Assembly (NCBI RefSeq): GCF_020342455.1
Contig: NZ_CP080506.1
Location: forward strand, 868,001 to 932,000
DNA: 64,000 nucleotides
DNA from: Profftia sp020342455
GTDB lineage: Bacteria; Pseudomonadota; Gammaproteobacteria; Enterobacterales; Enterobacteriaceae
Reading direction: 5' to 3'
The position numbers were made by a program, and so were the translations under genes. Numbering within the stretch: the stretch's first letter is position 1; every line of letters starts with the position of its first letter. The notes beneath the pieces were generated by a model, which was not told the DNA's origin, did no database searches, and worked only from the letters and a program-made list of their open reading frames with translations. Positions 43,365 to 53,350 of this stretch are shown piece by piece.

Positions 43365-45420
43365 CTATGATTAATAGTTTTAATCAAGTAAATAAATTCT
43401 AGTAATAATTATATCAATAAAAGCATTATATATTATATAACCTTAAAATAAAAATAAATTGACAAAATATAAAATAGTATTTTAGCTTACAGGGTAATTT
43501 TAATCATCTAGTGATCTATATAATTATATATATTAATTTGATCTTTTATTTTTAATTATCTAAAACTTAAAGGTAATGCTAAACATAAAATAAATAACTA
43601 ATATGACATAATTAATTTTTATATTTGATGTTAAACATGTTTAACTAATTTACTTAAATTGGTAATACCTTATTAATAATTTATTTATAATAAATAATAA
43701 AAATAATAAAACTAAATTATACATAATAAATAACTGTGTATTAAATATAATATTTTATTATTATCTAATTTACTTAATATCTGGTAATAATAATATCTTT
43801 TTATTTATTATATTGAATTTAATAGATAACTAATATGATATAATGTATTTTTACTTTATTGCTTAACTGCTAAATATATAAGAAAATATTAGTATAAAAT
43901 ACTATAAAGTTATAAATAATATCTCTTTATTATAAAAAACTATCAGTAAATAAATATTAATTATGTTATATTATATAACAATATAAGTAACTTACAACAC
44001 TAATATAGAATGATTAACCTAAGTCAAAATACTACTTATGCCCTAGTTATAAAAAGATCGGGTAACTTTAGCAATATAACCTTCAGGAAGAGATAGCACT
44101 TAATATACTATAATTTTAATATAATTAGTCAAAATCACTAATGTGATTATATATTTTTAATAAATCTTTATTAAAATATTGATTAATAAAATGACGATAA
44201 ACAAATCACTGAGACATCTTAGATAAAAATATCTATATTTATCGCAAACAGAATATTACAAGTAAAATATAGTATCTATAATACTATGAATTAGTTTTAA
44301 TAATTAAAAATATTTTTTGTAATTAGAGTAAATGATATCTAAGCAAGATAAAATTTTAAATATGTTTAAAATAATCACTAGATTTAGCTAGGAAAGAAAA
44401 AAATTTTACAGTGCCAATATTCTAAATATAGATAAGACTAAAAATATAAATCAACGTTAATGATAATAAAGAGAAAAATAAGTTTTTATTTAATTTACAG
44501 AAATATAATTAATTAAATACGATATTTAAATAATTTTTTTTTATATATTTTAAAAATACTTATTAAGTATTTCATGATATAGTAATTTTAACAAAAAATT
44601 TATTACTAGTAATTATTATAAAATATAGCAATATAAAAACATCAAGATTTTATCCGATTATATCGATTTTTATCTTTAACTCCTCTTATATCAACAGACA
44701 TATTATAAACGAAGATAAATATTTTATTATATAGTTTAATATTTATCTTAAACAAGTTATTGTAGTTAAATTACTGATACTTTTGAGTAAATGATCAGTA
44801 GCAATCATTATCTTATCTTATTCATAGTAATATATTAGAAATTCTTTCGATTGTTATTATGTATTGATATATTTTAAATATTTAATTGGTGATATCCTAT
44901 AGAATCTGTATTACTATTTTAATTTTTAATTATAAAGAAGAGCTTAAATATATTGTAAAAACTTTGACATTTCATAATCCTTTTATTAAAAAACAGAAAT
45001 ATTTATTTACTTATAAAAAATACGCTCATGTTATTACATAATTAAGACTTAGATCCTGTGGAATTAAATCATATATTAAGTTTTTTTTGTTGATAAATAT
45101 CATATTTATCTTTTATGTAGATATACTTAATATATATAACATAAATAAAGTGAGTTTATTCACTAATAATCTAAGAAAAATTAAAAATTTCACTAAAAGT
45201 GAATATCAATAATATATATATATTTTAATATAATTTAGATATTAAAATACTCAGATACAATAAAAATAAAATAAGAATATTAGTACAATTTAATATGTTG
45301 ATTCTTATATAAATATAATTATATAAAGTAAATTTTTTTAGAAAATTATTTCTATCATTAGAACTATAATGACTTTTTATTAACATTAAAGAAAATATTG
45401 TTTATACATGATAAAATATA
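43365..45420. other. Gene desert between murJ and ycaO pseudogene
   Basis: About 2 kb. Mostly A/T noise, apart from a richer island near 44010-44100 that is open for 28 codons on the plus strand and for 17 codons, ending in TAG, on the minus strand (LSLPEGYIAKVTRSFYN). I cannot assign it. The E. coli neighbours focA and pflB are not recognisable. Confidence 0.6.
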
Positions 45421-47180
45421 TTATATAGTCTGTTTTAGACATTTAGCAAATTGTATTTTTTGATAAGCATATAATAACGACTGATGTTTAGGTAACGATT
45501 TAAAATTATCATCTATTAATGTGAGACCATAAAAACGTTCTTTACCAAAAAAAATAGCTAAATTTTTTTAATATATCAGCACCATATATGCGACGGAATA
45601 CAGGATAGTAATCTTCTGGATCTCGATCTTCTTCTCTACTAAGAAGTAATAAAGTTTTTAAACAACTATAAAAGTTCTTTCGCTCTAGGCTAAATACAGA
45701 AGAATTAAATTCCTGTGTCTATTCAGTCCAAATTAACGCTTGATTAAGATCTCCACCGGCTAAAGCTAGCATCGCCTTTAATTCACCGATGCGAAGAGTA
45801 TACCAAATATTATTTTGACCTGTTGTAATATTTAATAGTTCTATAATGTGAGTACAGTCGTCTAAACATTCATAATCAAGCTGTCTAATGATTTTTAAGT
45901 ACTCTTTTTGACTTAAATTTGATGCTAGTAGCTGAAATATCTGTGTACGTAGATGTGCACCCATATTATTATTGCTAATAATAAATCTTCTACAGGATAA
46001 ATCTCAGACATTTTTGGCGCAATTATACGACGAATATAAATATTGAGTGCATTATAATCTGCTCTATAAACTTCTTTATTTTGCTTTGTAAGTATGTTTA
46101 GTAACATACTACATTCTTCTTTAGTAGTACCTTTAAAGGACCACTCAACAAATTTATAGTCTAAATTTTTCTTCAACATATTCCAAGAAATTAAGACACT
46201 TGAATCAATAAAATGTGTTTCTAAGTTATCATGATTACTAACTTCTTCTTTATTAAATGTTGGTTCAAAAAATACATCCATGGATTGCAAACTACGACCC
46301 TGAAACATCTCAGTAATAGTACGTTCTAATGCTACGCCAAAATTAGGGTGTGCTCTAAAAGCAGCATAGCAATGACTATTTACTGGATTAAATAAGATAG
46401 TACAAGTTACGGGATACTTTCCCTCTAGTGAAGCATCGTAAACTGATACTGAAAGACCTCCATGTTTTAATGCTAATATAGATTTAACTATTGTTGGATA
46501 GCGTTGTACAACTTTATTCGGTATTTCTAGTAAATAAATATATTTTGATAATATAATATTTTTAACATAACGTTCAAAAATTTCTTATATATCCTGAACA
46601 AGTGCTTCATTGCGTGTATTACCTGCAGACATACCATTAGATGCATATATATTATCAATAATGTTTATAGGAGTATAAATAACTTGTTTATCAGACTGAC
46701 GTGTAAATAGTAATGTACAAATACCGCGTTTAATATTACCAAATTGAAGATCTATTAAAGACTGTGACCTTAAATATCCTTGAGGATTATAAACATTATG
46801 AAGATATGTGTCTAGCATGCCTTCCGGCAGAATATTATTATTAGTAATATTAAACCATTTTTCATAAGGAGAATGGACGAATTTACTTTTAGATATTTTA
46901 CAACCAGGATCAAAATCCGCAAAAAATAATTAGTAGATAATCTTTCAAAAACTCACCCAAAGCAGAAGATAATGCAGATTTTTGACTAAGATCCTTTGCC
47001 ATTGGCAGAACAAAGTTACACAATCTCTATCACGGATATTAACAGACCATACATAAGGAACAGGATGTAACCAAGAAATTTCTTCAATATTATAACCTAG
47101 GCCGAGTTAATTGGTATTGATAATATGCTATAGAGTATTCTAAAGAAGCGTCTTTACTAAAAGTATAAGTATGTGTCATT
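45421..47180 (-). pseudogene. ycaO: Decayed ycaO (RimO accessory, ribosomal S12 methylthiolation)
   Basis: In E. coli YcaO (586 residues) assists beta-methylthiolation of Asp88 in ribosomal protein S12. Remnants of the whole gene can be read in order: MTHTYTFSKDASLEYSIA at 47180, then a frameshift, EISWLHPVPYVWSVNIRD, further shifts, ERLSTNYFFADF, and PQGYLRSQSLIDLQFGNIKRG with SNGMSAGNTRNEA. A TAA at 46585 interrupts the frame where E. coli continues with its SEVFERYVKN segment. The frame then resumes with EIFERYVKN, HPNFGVALERT and NLETHFIDSS, shifts near 45975, and goes on as WYTLRIGELKAMLALAGGDLNQALIWTE. A TAG at 45719 replaces a Trp codon. One more shift near 45570 leads to KHQSLLYAYQKIQFAK and the original stop. 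Two stops and at least four frameshifts make it non-functional. The three short open frames inside it are not genes. Confidence 0.95.
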
Positions 47181-48111
47181 AAAATCATTTATTTAGTTAC
47201 AAAAATAATAAAAAATTTTATGCTATTCTTAGGTCATTGACATATTGATGTGTAATAATTTATATATTAAAAATGTCAATTTTTATCCAATTTTTTGTAT
47301 ATAAATAATAAAAACACTATTATATTTTTATAATATAAATTTTCTAATAACACAAAAATAAAATTATTAAGTAATTTATTTTATAAAATAATTTCTCTCA
47401 ACTATTAATTTATACTTACTACTATAATATTATAATTAAAATTATTAATATATACACACTTAAAAATAATATATATGATTGAGTAAGTTTATTTATATAA
47501 ATATACTATATATAACTAAGAAGATCTAAAAAATAACTTTTTTAAATTGATAAAGATAGATTTTATAATCTATATATTATTAACTATTATTAATTAATAT
47601 AGTAATGAAAATGAGGAGACAATATTAACATCAATATTTATAAATTAACATAAAGATAAAGAATTAATAATAGTTCGTATTATTAGATATAATATAAAAT
47701 ATATCTAATAACTGAGTTACTAAAAAAGCAAAATAACTAATACATTATTATGTAATATCTATTATTAAATAAGTATGATATCATAAAATTTTATATTAAG
47801 CTTTTTAATATACTTTAAAATACAATAGTTAGTAAATACTTCTATATTATGCCAAAAAACATAACGATTAAAGTAATCCAATATTAATAATAGTATTTTT
47901 ATTTTAAAAATATGATTAAGAATTTTATTACCTAATTTAATCTTACTATCTTTCTATTTATAAATAAATAAATATAGAGGCAAAATATATCTTAAATTAA
48001 TAATAATAAAATAGAATATTTTATATATCTATAGATAGAATCTAATAATATTTTCTTAATAGTAACATTTAATTACTATACTAAGTATAGTAATTAAATG
48101 TTACTATTAAA
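47181..48111. other. Gap between ycaO pseudogene and hupB
   Basis: About 930 bases without a gene, A/T-rich. Its right end is the long hairpin behind hupB (48056-48110). Confidence 0.65.
48056..48110. terminator. Perfect 26-bp hairpin directly after hupB
   Basis: The arms 48056-48081 and 48085-48110 are exact reverse complements of 26 bases with a three-base loop. The stem begins one base after the hupB stop codon. On the hupB strand the bases after the stem are GAAAA, not T, so this is not a standard intrinsic terminator for hupB; on the plus strand the stem is preceded by TTTTC. It may end transcription in another way or protect the abundant hupB mRNA from 3' exonucleases. Confidence 0.6.
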
Positions 48112-48402
48112 CTAATCTTTTATATACGGTAAATTAACTGCTTCTTTAAGAGCCTTTCCAGCACGAAATCCAGGAAAATTAGCAGCAGGAATGATAATTT
48201 TCTTACCGGTTTGAGGATTACGACCAGTACGTGCAGAACGTTTACGCACTTCAAAAGTACCAAAACCTACTAAAGAAACAGAATCCCCACTCTGTAAAGA
48301 ATTACTAACAGACTTAATTATAGTATCCAATACACGACCAGCAGCCGCTTTAGAAATACCCGCTCCTTCGGAAATCTTATTTACTAATTGTGATTTATTC
48401 AC
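48112..48402 (-). CDS. hupB: DNA-binding protein HU-beta
   Basis: HU is a small histone-like protein that bends and compacts DNA. The product has 96 residues, E. coli HU-beta 90. It starts MNKSQLVNKISEGAGISKAAAGR and holds the DNA-binding arm RSARTGRNPQTGKKIIIPAA and the FRAGKALKEAVN end. After AVN, where E. coli HU-beta stops, six more residues (LPYIKD) are added. The N-terminus (MNKSQL) matches HU-beta more than HU-alpha. It lies downstream of lon on the same strand, 215 bases apart, as in E. coli. An AAAGAGG lies upstream, about 12 bases from the ATG. If it is the only HU in the genome, as often in reduced genomes, it would act as a homodimer. Confidence 0.95.
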   Translation of the reverse strand: MNKSQLVNKISEGAGISKAAAGRVLDTIIKSVSNSLQSGDSVSLVGFGTFEVRKRSARTGRNPQTGKKIIIPAANFPGFRAGKALKEAVNLPYIKD

Positions 48403-48617
48403 TCTTTTAACCTCTTTTAAAGTTATAACGTAATCAAATACTCCTTCACATGAGTATAGCTGAGCATTAGCTATGCTAATAACATTAATTAATGATTAAC
48501 ACTATTATACTATTATTGAAAAATTAACAATAATTCTCTAAATTAGTTGGAGAAAAGTTCTAAAAAACTGTATAGAATATCCAGTCTAATTATGTTAATA
48601 ATTTTTATAAAATATGA

Positions 48618-50972
48618 CTATTTAGTAGTTAATACCGCCATACCAAAAGGTGAATTCTGTAAAGATAAAGATAACACTTCATCAATTCTTTTTACTGGAT
48701 AAATATCCAGATCAGCTAATACGTTTACTTGAATTTCTTCTAAATCACGCCTGTTTTCATCTGGAATTAGCACTATTTTAATACCACCGCGATGCGCGGC
48801 TAATAGTTTTTCCTTTAAACCACCAATTGGTAGCACTAAACCACGCAATGTAATCTCACCAGTCATAGCAACATCAGCGCGAACTGGGTTACCAGTCAAA
48901 CAAGAAACTAAGGCAGTACACATAGCAATACCAGCACTTGGACCATCTTTAGGGGTAGCACCTTCAGGTACATGAACATGTATATCACATTTCTCGTAAA
49001 AATCAGGATTAATACCCAATCTTTCTGCACGAGCACGTACTACGGTAAGTGCTGCTTGAATAGACTCTTGCATAACTTCCCCTAGAGAACCAGTATAGGT
49101 CAGTTTACCTTTTCCAGGCACACAAGCCGTTTCAATAGTAAGTAAATCTCCTCCTACTTCAGTCCAAGCCAGTCCGGTTACTTGACCTACTCTATTTTCA
49201 CTATCGGCATGTCCATAATCATAACGCTGTACTCCTAAGAAATTTTTTAAATTATTACCATTAATTTTTATATATTTAATAGATTTATCCATGAGTAAAT
49301 TTTTTACTGCTTTACGGCATAGTTTAGAAATTTCACGCTCAAGACTACGTACTCCTGCTTCACGAGTATAATAACGAATTATACCATTAATGGCGCTGTC
49401 ATCAATTGTTAACTCACCAGCTTTTAGAGCGTTACGTTCTAACTGTTTAGGTAATAAATGCTGCTTAGCAATATTAAGTTTCTCATCTTCTGTATAACCG
49501 GATAGACGAATGACTTCCATACGATTAAGCAATGGCGCTGGAATATTCATAGAATTAGAAGTTGCAACAAACATTACATCAGATAAGTCATAATCAACTT
49601 CTAAATAATGATCATTAAATGCAATATTTTGTTCAGGATCTAAAACTTCAAGTAACGCTGCAGCAGGATCTCCACGCATATCAGATGATATCTTTTCAAT
49701 CTCATCCAGCAAAAACAGTGGGTTTTTTACCCCTACTTTTGCCATTTTCTGAATAAGTTTACCCGGCATTGAACCAATATAAGTCCTACGATGACCACGT
49801 ATCTCTGCTTCATCACGTACACCTCCTAAAGCCATTCGGACATATTGACGACCAGTTGCACGAGCTATTGACTGACCCAGAGAAGTTTTACCTACACCAG
49901 GAGGTCCTACAAGACATAATATTGGACCTTTTATTTTACTGACACGACTTTGTACAGCTAGATATTCAAGAATACGATCCTTAACGCGTTCTAAACCATA
50001 ATGATCTATATCTAAAATTTCCTGAGCCTTGTTTAAATCTTTTTTAACTTTATTGCGCGCATTCCAAGGAACCTGAATCATCCAGTCGATATAACTACGT
50101 ACTACGGTTGCCTCAGCAGACATAGGAGACATCATTTTTAATTTTTTTAGCTCTGCTTCAGTTTTTTCACGAGCATCTTTTGGCATTCTAGCTACTTTTA
50201 TTTTACGCTTAAGAGCTTCAAATTCATCTGGAGTATCATCCATTTCCTCCAGCTCTTTCTGTATAGCCTTCATTTGTTCATTAAGATAATATTCTCGTTG
50301 ACTTTTTTCCATCTGTTTTTTAACACGATTACGAATACGTCTTTCAATTTGCAATAAATCTATTTCAGATTCCATTAATGTCATTAGGTAGTCTAAACGC
50401 TTGGTAATATCTGATATTTCAAGAACAACTTGTTTATCTTTTAATTTTAAAGGCATATGAGCTGCAATAGTATCTGCCAACTTAGCTGCATCTACAATAC
50501 TATTAAGCGATGTTAATACTTCTGGTGGTATTTTTTTATTTAGTTTAATATAACTTTCAAACTGATTAATAACGGTACGCACCAATGCTTCTTGCTCATG
50601 TTCATCTATTTCTGTAATTGTGAAATATTTAGCTTGTGCAGAAAAATACTCCCCCCTATCTAATAGAGTAATGATCTGAGCGCGTTGAAGTCCTTCCACA
50701 AGAACTTTTACGGTACCATCAGGTAATTTTAACATCTGTAAGATAGAAGCAACGGTACCTACAGAGAAAAGATCATTTATCCCTATTTGATCCATTGAAG
50801 CTTCCTTTTGTGCAATCAGCAAGATCTTCTTATCATGATCCATTGCTGCTTCAAGACACTTGATAGATTTTTCCCGTCCTACAAATAATGGAATTACCAT
50901 ATGCGGATAAACTACTACATCTCGCAAGGGTAATACAGGAATTTCTATTTGTTCGGAATGCTCAAGATTCAT
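48618..50972 (-). CDS. lon: ATP-dependent protease Lon
   Basis: Lon is the hexameric AAA+ serine protease that degrades misfolded and regulatory proteins. With the start at 50972 the product has 784 residues, exactly E. coli's. The substrate-binding N-domain begins MNLEHSEQIEIPVLPLRDVV. The Walker A motif GPPGVGKT is near 356, and the catalytic dyad sits in DGPSAG, with Ser at 679 as in E. coli, and in GGLKEKLLAA (Lys722). A longer frame opens at an ATG at 51059, but that codon belongs to a heat-shock promoter -10 box; the leader before 50972 (AAGAGAGAGCTCT) matches the E. coli lon ribosome site nearly base for base. hupB follows; clpX does not precede it. ppiD, which follows hupB in E. coli, is here upstream and inverted. 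Confidence 0.98.
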   Translation of the reverse strand: MNLEHSEQIEIPVLPLRDVVVYPHMVIPLFVGREKSIKCLEAAMDHDKKILLIAQKEASMDQIGINDLFSVGTVASILQMLKLPDGTVKVLVEGLQRAQIITLLDRGEYFSAQAKYFTITEIDEHEQEALVRTVINQFESYIKLNKKIPPEVLTSLNSIVDAAKLADTIAAHMPLKLKDKQVVLEISDITKRLDYLMTLMESEIDLLQIERRIRNRVKKQMEKSQREYYLNEQMKAIQKELEEMDDTPDEFEALKRKIKVARMPKDAREKTEAELKKLKMMSPMSAEATVVRSYIDWMIQVPWNARNKVKKDLNKAQEILDIDHYGLERVKDRILEYLAVQSRVSKIKGPILCLVGPPGVGKTSLGQSIARATGRQYVRMALGGVRDEAEIRGHRRTYIGSMPGKLIQKMAKVGVKNPLFLLDEIEKISSDMRGDPAAALLEVLDPEQNIAFNDHYLEVDYDLSDVMFVATSNSMNIPAPLLNRMEVIRLSGYTEDEKLNIAKQHLLPKQLERNALKAGELTIDDSAINGIIRYYTREAGVRSLEREISKLCRKAVKNLLMDKSIKYIKINGNNLKNFLGVQRYDYGHADSENRVGQVTGLAWTEVGGDLLTIETACVPGKGKLTYTGSLGEVMQESIQAALTVVRARAERLGINPDFYEKCDIHVHVPEGATPKDGPSAGIAMCTALVSCLTGNPVRADVAMTGEITLRGLVLPIGGLKEKLLAAHRGGIKIVLIPDENRRDLEEIQVNVLADLDIYPVKRIDEVLSLSLQNSPFGMAVLTTK

Positions 50973-51360
50973 AGAGCTCTCTCTTATTTTAGCTTCCGCT
51001 AAGTTATGATAGTTTATAACCGTTTTATATTTTAAACTGCATTTTATATCTGATAACATGGGGGGTGTTTATAATATATTCAACGCAAAATATAGATATA
51101 GCATAGAAAATATTTTAATATTAAAATATACTTTTAAGTATCTTTAGAAATTTAAAAAAAATATTTAATACCTCAGTTTAATATAGGTACATCTAATTTT
51201 ATGGAATAGTTAATTACTATATTAGTAACATTAATAACTCAAATAGTTTTAACTTTATAACCAATATAGTATTATATTCATAAATATTTGCAACAAATGA
51301 TATCATCTTAGTTAGAATTTTATATAATACTATTAAAGATAGTAAGGTATCCTATATATT
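50973..51360. other. Divergent control region lon | ppiD
   Basis: This 388-base region carries the lon heat-shock promoter and leader on the minus strand. For ppiD on the plus strand a TATAAT-like box near 51320 is possible, but not distinctive in this A/T content. Confidence 0.6.
51056..51084 (-). promoter_or_regulatory. Sigma32 heat-shock promoter of lon
   Basis: On the minus strand GCGTTGAAT (TTGAA at 51083-51079) is followed after 15 bases by CCCCATGT (51063-51056), a complete match to the sigma32 -10 consensus CCCCATnT with the right spacing. E. coli lon has a GTTGAA/CCCCAT promoter in the same place. A C6 run is exceptional in this spacer DNA. The transcript would start near 51045, with a leader of about 75 bases ending in the conserved AGAGAG ribosome site. 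Confidence 0.85.
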
Positions 51361-53238
51361 ATGATAAAAAATTTACGCACGGTATCTAATCAAGTTATGA
51401 TTAGAATACTCCTTGTCCTCATCATTATCTCATTTATTTTTACAGGGATAGGAAGTTATTTTATTAGATACTCAAAGGAGTATGTAGCTATAATTAATGG
51501 TCAAGAAATTAGCCCTATACAACTTGAACAAGCCGTTAAAAATGTCTCTGATAATTTAAAAAAACAACTAGGAGATAAGTTTGTCATGTTAGTAAGGGAT
51601 GAAGATTATATTAAAAATTTACGTAATCAAATTCTTAATCAATTAATTGATAATGTATTACTTGATCAATATGCCAAAAAAATAGGTTTTATAATTAACG
51701 ATAAACAAGTACAAAAATTTATATGGGCTATACCTATGTTTCAGAAAAATAATAACTTTAATAATACAAAATATTTAAGAATAATTGATAGTATGGGATT
51801 AACTCCAGATAAATATGCACATCTTATTCGCCAACAATTAGTTCGACAAACATTAATTAAATCCTATACTGACACAGATTTTACATTACCAACAGAAATT
51901 AAAGATATCGCTGCTATAATCATGCAAAAACGCGATATACATGTAGCAAAAATTAATAGTAATTTATTCGAAAAAGAACAAAAAGTTACTAATGAAGATG
52001 TTCAAAATTATTACGAACAAAATAAATATAACTTTATTACACCTGAAGCAGTGAAAGTTAGCTATATAAAAATTGATATTACAATGGTTCAAGATAAAGT
52101 CACAGTTTCTGACGATGAAATTAAATCTTACTATCGACATCATCAATCTAACTACATCCAACCAGAGCGTAAAAAATATAGCCTTATTGAGGTAAAAACT
52201 GTAGAAGATGCAAGAAATATAATAAATGAATTAAATAATGGCGCAAATTTTGCTAAAATAGCAGCAGAAAAATCAATTGAAATTATTTCGAGAAAGAATA
52301 ACGGTAATCTAGGTTGGCTAGAAATAAGCGAAACACCAGATGAAATTATAACAGCAAAATTAATGAAAAAAGGTCAAATATCTAAAATTATAAAATCAAA
52401 AAACCACTATTTTATTTTTCTTTTAAATAATATCAAACCAGCACAGACAAAACCTTTAACTAAAGTATATACTGAAATTAAGATTAAAATTAAAAAACAA
52501 AAAATAAGAGATGCTTTTTCTGCTTTGCAGCAAAAAGTACAAGAATCGGCTAGAATGCATGGTAATTCTCTTGCAGTAGCTGCGTCATCAATTGGCGTAA
52601 AAGCTGTAGAGACTAATTGGTTTATACACAATCACATTCCGGATGCTCTTAACTTCACACCAGTTAAAAAAGCGATATTCAAGGATACTATATTGTTTAA
52701 AAATAACTCACATATTAGCAATTTTGATATTATAAACGTTGAAGATGATCGTGCATTTATTATTTGTATTTCTGGTTATAAACCAAAAACTATAAAAGAA
52801 ATAACTAAAGTAAAAGATCAAATTATTAAAATAATAAAACATCAAAAAGCTATACAAAAAGCATATAACGAGGGTAATAAAATACTCACTATCTTACAAA
52901 CCGGTAAAGACTATAAAGTAATAGAAAAAGAAAAAGGTATTAAGTTTAGTGAAATGCAGACTGTTACTCGAAATTCTAAAGATCATCAGTTAACTGATGC
53001 TATATTTTCTTTACCTCATCCACAAAAAAATAAACCTGTTTATGGATTAATGAAAGATATAAAAGATAACATAGTACTGATGCAGCTAGATAAAGTTCAG
53101 GATCAACATTTAGTAGATAAACAAATAAAAGACCTTTCTTATCAGATACTAAAAAATAAAAGTAGTATTATATTTGACTCTTTAATAAATAATCTACGTG
53201 CTAATGCTGTAATTAAGTTAAATCCCGCTATATGTTAA
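51361..53238 (+). CDS. ppiD: Periplasmic folding chaperone PpiD
   Basis: PpiD is anchored in the inner membrane near the SecYEG exit and helps newly exported proteins fold. The product has 625 residues (E. coli 623). One membrane helix lies near residues 13-35, followed by a SurA-like N-terminal chaperone region (EYVAIINGQEISPIQLEQAV, NQLIDNVLLDQYAKKIGF), a parvulin-like domain near 225-360 (TPEAVKVSYIKIDI, NNGNLGWLE, GQISKIIKSKNHYF) and a long C-terminal region. It is Lys/Ile/Asn-rich but uninterrupted. In E. coli it lies downstream of hupB in the same direction; here it is divergent from lon and convergent with mdlB, so a rearrangement has moved it. It fits with the retained OMP assembly genes. 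Confidence 0.95.
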   Translation: MIKNLRTVSNQVMIRILLVLIIISFIFTGIGSYFIRYSKEYVAIINGQEISPIQLEQAVKNVSDNLKKQLGDKFVMLVRDEDYIKNLRNQILNQLIDNVLLDQYAKKIGFIINDKQVQKFIWAIPMFQKNNNFNNTKYLRIIDSMGLTPDKYAHLIRQQLVRQTLIKSYTDTDFTLPTEIKDIAAIIMQKRDIHVAKINSNLFEKEQKVTNEDVQNYYEQNKYNFITPEAVKVSYIKIDITMVQDKVTVSDDEIKSYYRHHQSNYIQPERKKYSLIEVKTVEDARNIINELNNGANFAKIAAEKSIEIISRKNNGNLGWLEISETPDEIITAKLMKKGQISKIIKSKNHYFIFLLNNIKPAQTKPLTKVYTEIKIKIKKQKIRDAFSALQQKVQESARMHGNSLAVAASSIGVKAVETNWFIHNHIPDALNFTPVKKAIFKDTILFKNNSHISNFDIINVEDDRAFIICISGYKPKTIKEITKVKDQIIKIIKHQKAIQKAYNEGNKILTILQTGKDYKVIEKEKGIKFSEMQTVTRNSKDHQLTDAIFSLPHPQKNKPVYGLMKDIKDNIVLMQLDKVQDQHLVDKQIKDLSYQILKNKSSIIFDSLINNLRANAVIKLNPAIC

Positions 53239-53350
53239 TAAAAGAAAAATACATATTAGCTATATATGGACTATTAATACAGTAAATTTTACTATATATA
53301 CAAAATATATTATTTTTAAGCAAAAGGATTACATCTAATATTTTTTGAAT

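Noticed and set aside
45719..46818. Three short minus-strand open frames that might be called separate genes
   Set aside because: Each is a piece of one ycaO pseudogene, in order and separated by a stop or a frameshift.
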